Positions 1-8,411 of a stretch of 64,000 nucleotides of DNA are shown here, one piece after another. Under the pieces are notes generated by a model, which did no database searches, was not told the origin of the DNA, and saw only the letters and a program-made list of their open reading frames with translations. The stretch lies in contig NZ_QXHD01000004.1 in assembly GCF_011009555.1 (NCBI RefSeq), positions 5,928,423-5,992,422 on the forward strand, written 5' to 3'. A program made the position numbers and the translations under genes. The number at the start of each line of letters is the position of its first letter. Position 1 is the stretch's first letter. The stretch comes from Adonisia turfae CCMR0081 (GTDB lineage: Bacteria > Cyanobacteriota > Cyanobacteriia > Phormidesmidales > Phormidesmidaceae).

Positions 1-272
1 ATCCAAATGCGCATTGCGTCTTCGGAATCGAATCGATTATGTTTACCACTGATGGGATCGTGTACGCACCAGTAGTTCCCTTGTTTGGTTTCTTTCACCC
101 AAATGCGTAACTGATCTCCTTCAGTCAGGGATTTCACTAACCATTGACCAGCTGAATGCAGCCATTTGCTGGATGTTTGTCTGATTTTTTGGATTGGGGT
201 AGGCTGCCACAGTCGCTCTAAGTACCGACGTTTAACTTCAAGTTCTTGCAAATTGGAGGGGTAAGTATTCAT
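1..272 (-). CDS. Conserved hypothetical protein, N-terminal part (runs off the left edge)
   Basis: About 90 codons are open on the minus strand from ATG at 272 to the window edge. A strong Shine-Dalgarno AGGAGG lies about 5 bases before the ATG, which supports this start. The visible part is polar, beginning MNTYPSNLQELEVKRRYLE, and is rich in Trp, Lys and Gln; it has no signal peptide or membrane segment. I cannot assign a family or function. The sequence resembles small cyanobacterial unknowns. The divergent neighbour is a glycosyltransferase starting at about 423. Confidence 0.6.
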   Translation of the reverse strand, partial: MNTYPSNLQELEVKRRYLERLWQPTPIQKIRQTSSKWLHSAGQWLVKSLTEGDQLRIWVKETKQGNYWCVHDPISGKHNRFDSEDAMRIW

Positions 273-422
273 GGAAGCCTCCTAATGGAGTAGCGATTGC
301 ATATCCCTAATCTATGTACGAAATTTTGAATCATCAAAGCATAGGATAGATGGGAACTATCTACGAAATTAATAGCGGTGAGTATTGGGGCTTAATGATG
401 GTCTCTGGCAGTCTTAGGAACT

Positions 423-1487
423 ATGCAATCAATCCAGGTATCTGCCGTTCATCCTGTAAAATACTGGGCGGCCCATACTCCATTTGTAATGAGAAAGCTT
501 TATTTTCTCCTGCCTGGAACTACTCGTACGTTTTACTGTGGTGGTCTTTTTGCTGAACTGAATACTCTGCAATTAGCTCAACAGATTTGTGAGGCTGACG
601 TGGTTACCTATCGGCAGCGAGAAGACGCTTATCCCTTGCTTGACGATCTTTTACAGGAGAATGATCTCAGTCGTTTTATTTTTGTTGTTAGCTGGGGGTT
701 TGATGTTCCTAAACAACTTAAAAAACTTTCTCATTGTCATGTGGTATATCATGCCCATAGCTCGGGGTATGGTTTTGTATTACCGCCTCAAGTGCCGATT
801 CTTTCTGTGAGTCGTAACACTATGGGGTATTGGGGGATGCGATCGCAAAATTCCCTTATTTACTGGCTCCCCAATCAGTTACCTGCCAATGTTGTTAATC
901 ATCAGGTTAATCGAGATATTGATATTCTAGTGCAGGCAAGAAAATCGTCAGAATATTTAACTACTCAGTTAATTCCTGAATTACAAAAGAGCTTTAATGT
1001 TGTTGTGATCGACTCCTTTGTAGATGATTTAATGGCTCTCTTTAACCGAGCTAAGGTTTATCTCTACGATTCAGCTGAATACTGGGCGCAGTATCGCTTG
1101 ACCGAAGGCTTTGGTTTGCCGCCTATGGAAGCATTGGCCTGTGGTTGTCAGGTCTTTTCCAGTGTCAATCATGCCCTGGCCGATTATCTTGACCCTGGGA
1201 TAAACTGTCACAAAATTGCAGGCTATGCCACAGGCTATGATTGCCAGCGAATTGCAGCCGTGCTAGATAATTGGCAGCCTAATGATTTACCAGATGCCTT
1301 TTTTAACCCTTACCGTACTGAACAGTTAGTCCCTCGCATGGAAACTATTCTGATCGAACTCAACCAATTCTTTGACTATCGGCAAAAACAGCCATCAGAT
1401 ATTCCTGGTCTGACTCGCAAGCGACAACTTTACCTTTTTTACAAACGCGTGCAAGCAAAACTGGCAAAGCTTCAGACAAGGAGATAA
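423..1487 (+). CDS. Glycosyltransferase, GT-B fold (group 1-like)
   Basis: This 354-residue protein probably transfers a sugar from a nucleotide sugar, in the cytoplasm or at the inner membrane face. The C-terminal half carries the retaining-glycosyltransferase EX7E motif, seen as EGFGLPPME at residues 228-236, followed by a loop typical of the donor-binding domain (ALACGCQVFSS). The N-terminal half is shorter and more divergent than in classic GT4 enzymes, so the acceptor cannot be predicted. The start is uncertain: ATG at 423 has a weak AGGA before it, while ATG at 489 (MRKLYFLLPGTT) looks more like a natural N-terminus. It is monocistronic, with no polysaccharide cluster around it. Confidence 0.75.
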   Translation: MQSIQVSAVHPVKYWAAHTPFVMRKLYFLLPGTTRTFYCGGLFAELNTLQLAQQICEADVVTYRQREDAYPLLDDLLQENDLSRFIFVVSWGFDVPKQLKKLSHCHVVYHAHSSGYGFVLPPQVPILSVSRNTMGYWGMRSQNSLIYWLPNQLPANVVNHQVNRDIDILVQARKSSEYLTTQLIPELQKSFNVVVIDSFVDDLMALFNRAKVYLYDSAEYWAQYRLTEGFGLPPMEALACGCQVFSSVNHALADYLDPGINCHKIAGYATGYDCQRIAAVLDNWQPNDLPDAFFNPYRTEQLVPRMETILIELNQFFDYRQKQPSDIPGLTRKRQLYLFYKRVQAKLAKLQTRR

Positions 1488-1564
1488 AGCGGTTTTGAGT
1501 TCCTAGTTTTGAGTTGATCACCCGTTGTCAGGAATTTCTTAGTCAAAGGCTACTCATTCAAAAA

Positions 1565-2983
1565 TCAAAACTGACTTGTGCCACATTTCTCCTGCATCTT
1601 TCTCATCTGATTCACAAGATAGTCTGTGCGTCCTAATTTAGCTTTTTGGTAGAGGCGTTCAAATTCCTGTTTGAAATGTTGTGCAACAGTGGCGTTTTCG
1701 ATGATGAGGAGATTTTCATCATTTTTGTTGTTAGCGGCTTTACTCCAGTTATGAGATCCAATAACCACTGTGCGATCATCAATCAGGGCAAATTTGTGAT
1801 GCAGCTTATCGCCGTCAGCTAGGTGTGGATAACCGACGGTTTTGATGGGCACATGCCACGGTTGATTATCTTTTTCATACTTGCAACGGTGATCGGGTAA
1901 ACTCAGGCCGAGCATATCCAATGCCTCACTGTGGTAGCGATAGATGAAGCTGCGATCAATCAGGGTGCGGAGTTGAATTTTAGGGTTGGCAGCTAGTGTA
2001 TTGGCAATGCCTTGATCGGTCAACACAAACAAAGCTAGATCAGCGGACTGTTGTGCTTGACTAAGGGCTTGGGCAATGATGCCATTGGTCGTCTGTTCCC
2101 TGGGGGTATCAGCTCGGTGTGGTGAAAACTGCACTGTGATTGTGCTGCCTGGAAGAGAAACTGTTTTTAGAGATCGCATTGGCTTTGGAGATCCAAAGAG
2201 ACTATCGGGTTGCCCTTCAGGACCGTCACCCCACATCAGATTAAATTCATCTGTGTAGGCAGTGGCGAGCTCTGCACTATTGATGTGTAAGAGTGCATTG
2301 GCATTGCCTTGGCTCTCAGGAATTAACCAGTCTCCATGAATGCCTGACAGGGTAAAGTTGGCAGAACCGGTGACTACCGTGCGATTGTCCACCACGATAA
2401 ATTTATGGTGCATGAGGCCGCTGCCTTTGGTGCCGTCGGCAGTATCGTCCACGATGGGAATGTCAGCCTGGTGCAACATGAGGATGGCATCGCGTTTAGC
2501 TGCTTCATCGGGGGAAACGTGTCCGTCTGCATCTATGTCACCAAATGCAAACAAATTTTCGTATTTGCCTCGGCTGTAACTATCTTGTTGACGAATCCAG
2601 TTGCGATCGCGCCCGCTCCAACCCTCACTATATTGATTATCTAGAATCACCCTCACCGCTATTCCAGCCTGAGCCTTATTGATCAAGGCATTTGCCACAT
2701 ATGGCAGGTTTAGTTCTTGTACAGCCACATCAACCGAGATATTTGCCTGGTCAATGGCATCAAGCAATACTTGTTCTAAGTTTTCACCAGACCGTCGAAT
2801 TTGACGATAGGGATCCTTATATCTATGGGTTTCTGCTTGATTAAAAAAAACTTGAACATAGGGGTTTTGCGGTAAAGGGCTGGGATCTCTATTACTTTTT
2901 TTCCAGCCTAGATAAGCTAATCCAAGGCTGCCAAGGGCAAGGGCAAGTAGGCCAAAATGTCCCACTTGAAATCGGTTGAGCAT
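1565..2983 (-). CDS. Phospholipase D-like protein with an EF-hand-like loop
   Basis: The protein has two HxKxxxxD motifs (HHKFIVVD with H192, K194, D199, and a second HHKFALID near the C-terminus followed by GSHNW), so it belongs to the PLD superfamily of phosphodiesterases. Both half-sites look intact. ATG at 2983 is preferred over TTG at 3037 because it has an AGGTG-type ribosome site and directly precedes a hydrophobic anchor (about residues 8-26), suggesting membrane attachment or export. Between the first PLD strands and the first HKD motif is a 12-residue loop, D149-I-D-A-D-G-H-V-S-P-D-E160, matching the canonical EF-hand calcium loop. The substrate could be lipid or nucleic acid; sequence alone does not decide. 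Confidence 0.85.
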   Translation of the reverse strand: MLNRFQVGHFGLLALALGSLGLAYLGWKKSNRDPSPLPQNPYVQVFFNQAETHRYKDPYRQIRRSGENLEQVLLDAIDQANISVDVAVQELNLPYVANALINKAQAGIAVRVILDNQYSEGWSGRDRNWIRQQDSYSRGKYENLFAFGDIDADGHVSPDEAAKRDAILMLHQADIPIVDDTADGTKGSGLMHHKFIVVDNRTVVTGSANFTLSGIHGDWLIPESQGNANALLHINSAELATAYTDEFNLMWGDGPEGQPDSLFGSPKPMRSLKTVSLPGSTITVQFSPHRADTPREQTTNGIIAQALSQAQQSADLALFVLTDQGIANTLAANPKIQLRTLIDRSFIYRYHSEALDMLGLSLPDHRCKYEKDNQPWHVPIKTVGYPHLADGDKLHHKFALIDDRTVVIGSHNWSKAANNKNDENLLIIENATVAQHFKQEFERLYQKAKLGRTDYLVNQMRKMQEKCGTSQF

Positions 2984-3136
2984 TGCACCTGATGAATTCT
3001 TTAGACAGTCTTTAGTGAGCCCTGCCAAGCTGACCAATTAGCAGCAGATTGCTGCCTAATGCCCACGCTCAAAAACGTGTCCACTGATACGATTAATCAC
3101 GTTATGCTGATTACACACAAAAAGCGCTAGTTTGCT

Positions 3137-3652
3137 ATGCCAACTCCCGAATTTTTCCTAGAGGCAACCAAGTGGATGGGCCTCACTACGTTAGCCTTTG
3201 CGGCTCTGGCAGCGCTGGCGTTTATAGTCCAGTGGGGTATTCGATTCAGACTAGTAGGGGTTACTGGGTTTTGTGGTGTGCTGACAGCAGGTCTGTTTGG
3301 TCTGAGTTTTCAGCCCTTAGTGTCGACTACGATTGAAGGCTCGGTCTCCTACACAACTGTTTATGATTCTGGGGCAGCTCAGCTTGTTATTTCAGTTCCT
3401 GTAGATATTACAGAACCTGAGTTGGAAGCGACTTTGCGGCAGGCGGCGGTCAATTCGTTTAACCCTAGTCGTTTAGGTGGTGGACAAACTCCGATGATCC
3501 GGGCTCGTACGATTGTGCATCGTGACCCAGGTATCTCAGACTTGTTGTATCTGGGTAAGATTCAGCCAGATGTTAAATCAGAATCTGGCTATGCCATTAC
3601 CCTTTCTCGTTCTGATTTGGCTAGGGCGCGAGCGGCACTCCAGAACAGTTAG
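3137..3652 (+). CDS. ycf51: Ycf51 family protein (DUF2518)
   Basis: A 171-residue protein with two N-terminal hydrophobic segments (about residues 13-32 and 37-55) followed by a soluble domain (VSYTTVYDSGAAQLVISV...). Length and sequence fit the Ycf51/DUF2518 family, which is conserved in cyanobacteria and some red-lineage plastids and has no firmly established function. The start at 3137 gives MPTPEFFLEATKW, typical of the family. It stands alone between the divergent PLD-like gene and the downstream dehydrogenase. Confidence 0.8.
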   Translation: MPTPEFFLEATKWMGLTTLAFAALAALAFIVQWGIRFRLVGVTGFCGVLTAGLFGLSFQPLVSTTIEGSVSYTTVYDSGAAQLVISVPVDITEPELEATLRQAAVNSFNPSRLGGGQTPMIRARTIVHRDPGISDLLYLGKIQPDVKSESGYAITLSRSDLARARAALQNS

Positions 3653-3787
3653 CTTGAATTGGGATGCCGTCGCTGCTGTTCTGGAATAACTGGATTTGAT
3701 CCCTGGTATGTAGCTCTCCGTTACAGATTATTTTTGTAGCTGCTGCTAAATCTCTTAGGACTTTTATCGATTTGCTGAGAATCAATT

Positions 3788-4942
3788 ATGTCTACGATAT
3801 CGACGCTGATGGTGGCACCGTCTCAGGTGGTGCGCGGCTCCGGGATTTTATCTGGCAGTGGGTCACTGGTCGCCAGATTGGGGCAACGGCCATTATTAGT
3901 GGGGGGTGATCGCACCCTACAGGCGGCAGCTCCCTTTTTGACTGAGATGCTTCATGGTCTGAAGGTAGTCCAAGCGTCCTACCGAAATGACTGTTGTGAA
4001 ACATCATTGGCCCAATTGCGTCAGGCAGTGACGGATCATGGAGCTGACCTAATCATTGGTGTCGGTGGTGGTAAAGCCCTTGATGCAGCTAAACTGTTGG
4101 CCCATCAAACACAGTTACCCGTGATCACGATCCCCACTTCGGCGGCGACCTGTGCTGCTTGGACTGCACTATCTAATGTGTATTCTGACCAGGGGGCCTT
4201 CCGTTATGATGTCGGGCTGCCGGTTTGTCCTAATCTATTGTTGTTGGACTATGAACTCGTTGCAACCGCACCTAAACGCACACTTATTGCGGGGATTGGG
4301 GATGCGATCGCAAAATGGTACGAAGCCTCTGTCAGCAGTGGCCATTCTTCTCAAACCTTAATTATTGGTGCAGTGCAACAGGCTCGGGTCCTGCGAGATA
4401 TCCTTTTCCAAAAATCAGCGGCTGCTTTAGAAAATCCTGGTGGAGACGATTGGCGGGAGGTGGTCGATGCTTCGGTGCTGATGGCTGGTGTGATTGGTGG
4501 TATTGGGGGGGCTCAATGTAGAACTGTCGCCGCTCATTCGGTTCATAACGGTTTAACCCAGATCCCATCAAGCCATAGTATGCTCCATGGCGAAAAAGTA
4601 GCCTATGGTATCTTAGTGCAACTGCGCTTAGAGGAAATGGCAGCGAACAATGCCCTAGCTGTAGCTGCTCGCCAGCAATTGCTTCGGTTTTATACCCAAA
4701 TTGGGTTACCAATGACCTTAAACGATCTGGGTTTAGAAGAAATGTCTGTCATGGAGCTGCGGCAGGCTGCCGAGTTTGCTTGTCAGCCCCAATCAGATAT
4801 TCACCATTTGCCATTTGCTGTCAGCCCTCAGCAGGTAATGGCTGCCATGGTTTCAACCACAGCCCCCTGTCGCCGCAGTCCGCCCGAGGCATCCGTGTCC
4901 CCATTGCCCAGCAAAGCCCAATCACCGTCACGCAAGTCATGA
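3788..4942 (+). CDS. Iron-containing alcohol dehydrogenase family protein, glycerol-dehydrogenase-like
   Basis: The 384-residue protein belongs to the Fe-ADH/GldA superfamily of metal- and NAD(P)-dependent oxidoreductases. The dinucleotide-binding motif GVGGGKALD is at residues 91-99. Putative metal ligands corresponding to those of GldA are D172 (GIGDAIAKW), H253 (HSVHNGL) and H267 (HSMLHGEK). The last 30 or so residues are a Ser/Pro-rich tail not expected in GldA. Only 11 bases separate its stop from the start of the aminotransferase, so the two are probably co-transcribed. The substrate is unknown; glycerol is only one possibility. Confidence 0.8.
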   Translation: MSTISTLMVAPSQVVRGSGILSGSGSLVARLGQRPLLVGGDRTLQAAAPFLTEMLHGLKVVQASYRNDCCETSLAQLRQAVTDHGADLIIGVGGGKALDAAKLLAHQTQLPVITIPTSAATCAAWTALSNVYSDQGAFRYDVGLPVCPNLLLLDYELVATAPKRTLIAGIGDAIAKWYEASVSSGHSSQTLIIGAVQQARVLRDILFQKSAAALENPGGDDWREVVDASVLMAGVIGGIGGAQCRTVAAHSVHNGLTQIPSSHSMLHGEKVAYGILVQLRLEEMAANNALAVAARQQLLRFYTQIGLPMTLNDLGLEEMSVMELRQAAEFACQPQSDIHHLPFAVSPQQVMAAMVSTTAPCRRSPPEASVSPLPSKAQSPSRKS

Positions 4943-4953
4943 GGAGGTAGGCC

Positions 4954-6153
4954 ATGACCCTAGCTTGGATGAAAAAAGCACAGAGACTTGAGCAGTTACC
5001 TCCCTACGCCTTTGCGCGTCTGGATGAGCTGAAGGCCAATGCGCGAGCCCAGGGCCTTGATTTAATTGATCTCGGGATGGGAAATCCTGGTGGTCCCACA
5101 CCTGCTCCAGTGGTAGAGGCGGCTCAGCAGGCCCTGGCTGATGCTAGCCAGCACGGCTATCCTCCCTTTGAGGGGACTGCCAGTTTTCGAAATGCCATTA
5201 CAGCTTGGTACCGTCGTCGTTATGGTGTGAACCTTGATCCCGAGGGAGAAGCGCTGCCCCTGTTGGGTTCTAAAGAAGGTTTGACACACTTGGCGTTGGC
5301 TTATCTTGATCCCGGCGATACGGTGCTAGTGCCGACACCTTCGTATCCGGCTCATTTTCGGGGACCTGCGATCGCAAACGCATCTATCCATCCCCTGATG
5401 CTAACGCCAGAAAATGACTGGCTGATCGATATCTCCACCATTCCAGAAGCGGTTGCCCGTCGGGCCAAAGTTCTGTATTTCAACTATCCCAATAACCCAA
5501 CAGGAGCTACCGCTCCCCGCGCCTTTTTTGAAGAGATCGTAGCCTTTGCCAAGCACTACGAAATTATGTTGGTGCATGATCTATGCTACGCCGAGCTAGC
5601 TTTTGATGGGTATCAGCCCACCAGCGTTCTTGAAATTCCCGGTGCTAAAGAATTCAGTGTCGAATTCCATACGTTATCTAAGACCTACAACATGGCAGGT
5701 TGGCGTGTAGGTTTTGTTGTCGGTAATCGCCACATTATTCAAGGATTACGTACCCTCAAAACCAACCTCGACTACGGTATTTTCTCCGCCATTCAAACTG
5801 CTGCGGAAACGGCCCTTAATCTGCCTGACTCCTACTTGGAAGAAGTTCGGCATCGCTACTGTACCCGGCGAGACTGCCTGATCTCAGGTTTGGCAGAATT
5901 GGGGTGGGATGTACCTAAAACCAAAGCTACCATGTATCTGTGGGTGCCGTGCCCTCCCGATATGACCGCCGCAGATTTTGCGTTCTATGTGTTGCAAAAT
6001 ACTGGCGTAGTCGTCACCCCTGGTAGTGCCTTTGGTGAGGGTGGAGAAGGATTTGTCCGCATTAGCCTGATTGCAGAAGAAGATCGCCTGAAGGAGGCAC
6101 TCCAACGCTTGAAGGATGCGGGTGTACGTTACCCATCGTCAGTGACTGTCTAG
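4954..6153 (+). CDS. PLP-dependent class I/II aminotransferase (aspartate/LL-DAP aminotransferase-like)
   Basis: A 399-residue fold-type I aminotransferase. The PLP-binding lysine is K243 in HTLSKTYNMAGWRVGF, and NNPTG (180-184) and D209 are the usual cofactor contacts. GMGNPGGPTP near residue 42 is typical of the clade annotated as aspartate or LL-diaminopimelate aminotransferase. The ATG has an excellent Shine-Dalgarno AGGAGG and follows the dehydrogenase gene by 11 bases, indicating translation from one message. Precise substrate specificity cannot be read from the sequence. Confidence 0.85.
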   Translation: MTLAWMKKAQRLEQLPPYAFARLDELKANARAQGLDLIDLGMGNPGGPTPAPVVEAAQQALADASQHGYPPFEGTASFRNAITAWYRRRYGVNLDPEGEALPLLGSKEGLTHLALAYLDPGDTVLVPTPSYPAHFRGPAIANASIHPLMLTPENDWLIDISTIPEAVARRAKVLYFNYPNNPTGATAPRAFFEEIVAFAKHYEIMLVHDLCYAELAFDGYQPTSVLEIPGAKEFSVEFHTLSKTYNMAGWRVGFVVGNRHIIQGLRTLKTNLDYGIFSAIQTAAETALNLPDSYLEEVRHRYCTRRDCLISGLAELGWDVPKTKATMYLWVPCPPDMTAADFAFYVLQNTGVVVTPGSAFGEGGEGFVRISLIAEEDRLKEALQRLKDAGVRYPSSVTV

Positions 6154-6254
6154 GGCTAGTTTCACTAGTGATTTTGGCGCTGGGCATCCACAAGGGAGTG
6201 CCCCTACAGGACTGATGCAATCGCCTGTGCCGCTTGCAAAAATATACATCCTCT

Positions 6255-6782
6255 CTAAGCAACCAAGCGTTTTTGAGGATCTGCTGTTGTTTCCAAAATG
6301 GCTAGCTCAAAATTTCGAGCTAGCCTTAGGTGTATATTTGCCAAATCTTGAGCTTGACTAAAGTCAGTTTCTTTGACATCGGCTTGACCAAAATAAGTCT
6401 GATTAATCAGACTGTTCGTTAAGTTCGCTTTTTCTAGGTTTGCATGCCCAAAATAGGCCTCCGTCAGGTTTGCCTGGGACAGATAGGCATGGTACAAATT
6501 GGCATTCGCAAAATAGGCCTGGGTGAGATCAGCACCAATCAAGCAGCAGTGGCTAAGATTAGCTCCCTGAAAATTGGTTTCACATAGATTGGCTTCAAAA
6601 AGATAGGCGCGACTTAAATTGGCACCACTCAGGTAGGTGAGTCGTAGGTTAAACCCTGCTAAATCAACTCCTTGTAAGTCAGCGGCTCTCAAATTTGGTC
6701 GAATTTGAGCATTTTTCTGACGCCAGCGGTTCCATGCTCTGACACCGCTTTGCAAGATGCCTAGGTGTTCTGGGTGGGCCAT
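6255..6782 (-). CDS. Pentapeptide-repeat protein
   Basis: The 175-residue protein contains a run of A(N/D)LXX-type pentapeptides from about residue 35 to 140 (for example SGANLSRAYLFEANL and GADLTQAYFANANL), which form a right-handed quadrilateral beta-helix. There is no signal peptide or membrane segment, so it is probably cytoplasmic. Cyanobacteria carry many such proteins and most have no known partner. The final 35 residues leave the repeat pattern. Confidence 0.85.
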   Translation of the reverse strand: MAHPEHLGILQSGVRAWNRWRQKNAQIRPNLRAADLQGVDLAGFNLRLTYLSGANLSRAYLFEANLCETNFQGANLSHCCLIGADLTQAYFANANLYHAYLSQANLTEAYFGHANLEKANLTNSLINQTYFGQADVKETDFSQAQDLANIHLRLARNFELAILETTADPQKRLVA

Positions 6783-6813
6783 ATCTGTGACAGTGTAGAC
6801 GGTTCATAACTGA

Positions 6814-7368
6814 TTACAACGCTGGTGACATGGCTGTCGGCCAGGTTGTTATTAGGAACACTACCGTTGCAATAATAGACAAAACCCCAGCAATCACGTT
6901 TCCCAGTAGAGAGCTGACCACGATTGCCAAACTTACCTTTGCACCCAATTTGCAGCGTGCGGCTAAGGCTAAATCACGGCGGTATAACATTTCGCCAATA
7001 AAAGCCCCGATCATGGAGCCAAAAAGAAGACCAAAGATAGGACCGCCTACGGGAAGGGCGGGTAGTAGCCCCAGCAGTCCGAGAATCATACCGATGATGG
7101 CTCCAATTTGACCCCAATTACTGGCTCCAACCTTTTTGGCCCCTAGGTAGCCGGCCAAGTAGTCAATGGCGGTAGTGATTAGAAAAATCGCGATCGCAAC
7201 GCCCAGGGCAATGAGCACAGCTTGACTGAAGCCTGAAACAGCACCCCAAATTGCAATAGCTGCGACAATTAACCCAATGCCAGGAAATGCAGGAACAAAT
7301 GCACCGACAATGCCAGCTACCATGACAATGATAAGGACCCAATAAAGAACCATCAGCCCTATAGTCAT
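6814..7368 (-). CDS. DUF456 family integral membrane protein
   Basis: A 184-residue, very hydrophobic, Gly/Ala-rich protein with about five membrane segments and GxxxG-like patches (LLGLLPALPVGGPIFGLLFGSMIGAFIGE). The pattern and length fit DUF456. Function unknown. A second possible start is the Met at residue 6. It is followed 31 bases later by the pentapeptide-repeat gene on the same strand, so they may share a transcript. Confidence 0.8.
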   Translation of the reverse strand: MTIGLMVLYWVLIIVMVAGIVGAFVPAFPGIGLIVAAIAIWGAVSGFSQAVLIALGVAIAIFLITTAIDYLAGYLGAKKVGASNWGQIGAIIGMILGLLGLLPALPVGGPIFGLLFGSMIGAFIGEMLYRRDLALAARCKLGAKVSLAIVVSSLLGNVIAGVLSIIATVVFLITTWPTAMSPAL

Positions 7369-7472
7369 ATTTGCTTATCTATTCAAAAGTGCACGCCTAC
7401 TTTTTACTCTAGCGGTCGATTGATAGACATGACAACGGTTTTTGTTTCGGGGATACCGTAATGTGTTGTTCT

Positions 7473-8186
7473 CTATTGACTCAAAGCACGCAGGAACTTT
7501 TGCACTTCACCCAGTAAACTCTTCTTGGGTTTGGGAGCCGCCTTCCCTTCGGTGTCTTCGCTGCCGTAGAGAATTTTTTCTAAGGCCTCGCTAGATGGGC
7601 GTTCAGGCAATTCAGCTTTAAGCTCGTAGTCATCCCCGACGTCTTGCCAAACTTGCCAACCTTGGGGATGGCGACGCAGTACAGCAGAATCGGTCATGGG
7701 TCGGTAGTAATAGCACGAGGTCAGGGTGCTTAAAAATCGTTCGCGTAACTGACGCGCAGCATAGCCAATGCCGACAATACTGACATCTTCTAACTGAGGA
7801 TTAAGCAGAACAACAGGACGATCTTGCGCCTCATTACAGAGTTTTTCCACATCCTGAACTTCCACCGCTGACGGATTGACAATTAGAAAGGCTTCATCAT
7901 CGGGCGTAATAGCGGCTTGAATTTCGTTGATGCCACGGATGGTGAAGTCTGGGTTGTCCCAGTCGCGTCTAGCGAGGGCGGCTGCACCAGCATCAGGGAA
8001 ATAGACTTTGAACTGCAGACCCAAGTCTTGGAAGAGGGTTAAGAAGCGTTCTGCGATGGGTTGTTGCTTGAGTTCTGGAATGACCATTTCTACCTGTAGG
8101 CGGATGATGCCATCTTCAATGGCTGCCTTGGTAGAGGCAATGGCTTGCTCGATGGTTGCTTCAAGGCTACTCGGCAGGTCAGACAT
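7473..8186 (-). CDS. DUF1995 domain protein
   Basis: This 237-residue soluble protein matches the DUF1995 pattern found in cyanobacteria and chloroplasts: an N-terminal helix, a Rossmann-like core (AEAITPDDEAFLIVNPSAVEV..., then VVLLNPQLED) and a tyrosine-rich stretch CYYYRP at about residue 160. The C-terminal 30 residues are basic (KPKKSLLGEVQKF). There is no catalytic signature I can name. It sits between the 26-bp triplicate region and the DUF456 gene. Confidence 0.75.
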   Translation of the reverse strand: MSDLPSSLEATIEQAIASTKAAIEDGIIRLQVEMVIPELKQQPIAERFLTLFQDLGLQFKVYFPDAGAAALARRDWDNPDFTIRGINEIQAAITPDDEAFLIVNPSAVEVQDVEKLCNEAQDRPVVLLNPQLEDVSIVGIGYAARQLRERFLSTLTSCYYYRPMTDSAVLRRHPQGWQVWQDVGDDYELKAELPERPSSEALEKILYGSEDTEGKAAPKPKKSLLGEVQKFLRALSQ

Positions 8187-8333
8187 GGTTGGATTTGTCG
8201 TTTTCAGAAATCAATCACCCTCTGATTATCTGCTTTTTTGGCAGCCTAGCATTTGAGTTTAATGATGGGGTTACCATTGACGTCCTTTTTATAAACGTCA
8301 TCAACGTTCTCGTGGGTGGCTGCAAGCGTTGGA

Positions 8334-8411
8334 ACTGATGGCTTCGTTATTTGCCCCCTACTGATGGCTTCGTTATTTGCCCCCTACTGATGGCTTCGTT
8401 ATTTGCCCCCT
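8334..8411. repeat. Three tandem 26-bp repeats
   Basis: Three head-to-tail copies of a 26-bp unit (beginning ACTGATGGCTTCG) lie at 8334-8359, 8360-8385 and 8386-8411 and are identical by eye. The last copy overlaps the 3' end of the desulfurase gene: on the minus strand it encodes the last Gly and Lys codons and the TAA stop. There are no spacers, so this is not a CRISPR array. Confidence 0.95.

Noticed and set aside
8334..8411. Possible CRISPR array
   Set aside because: The three 26-bp copies are directly adjacent with no spacers, and there are no cas genes.
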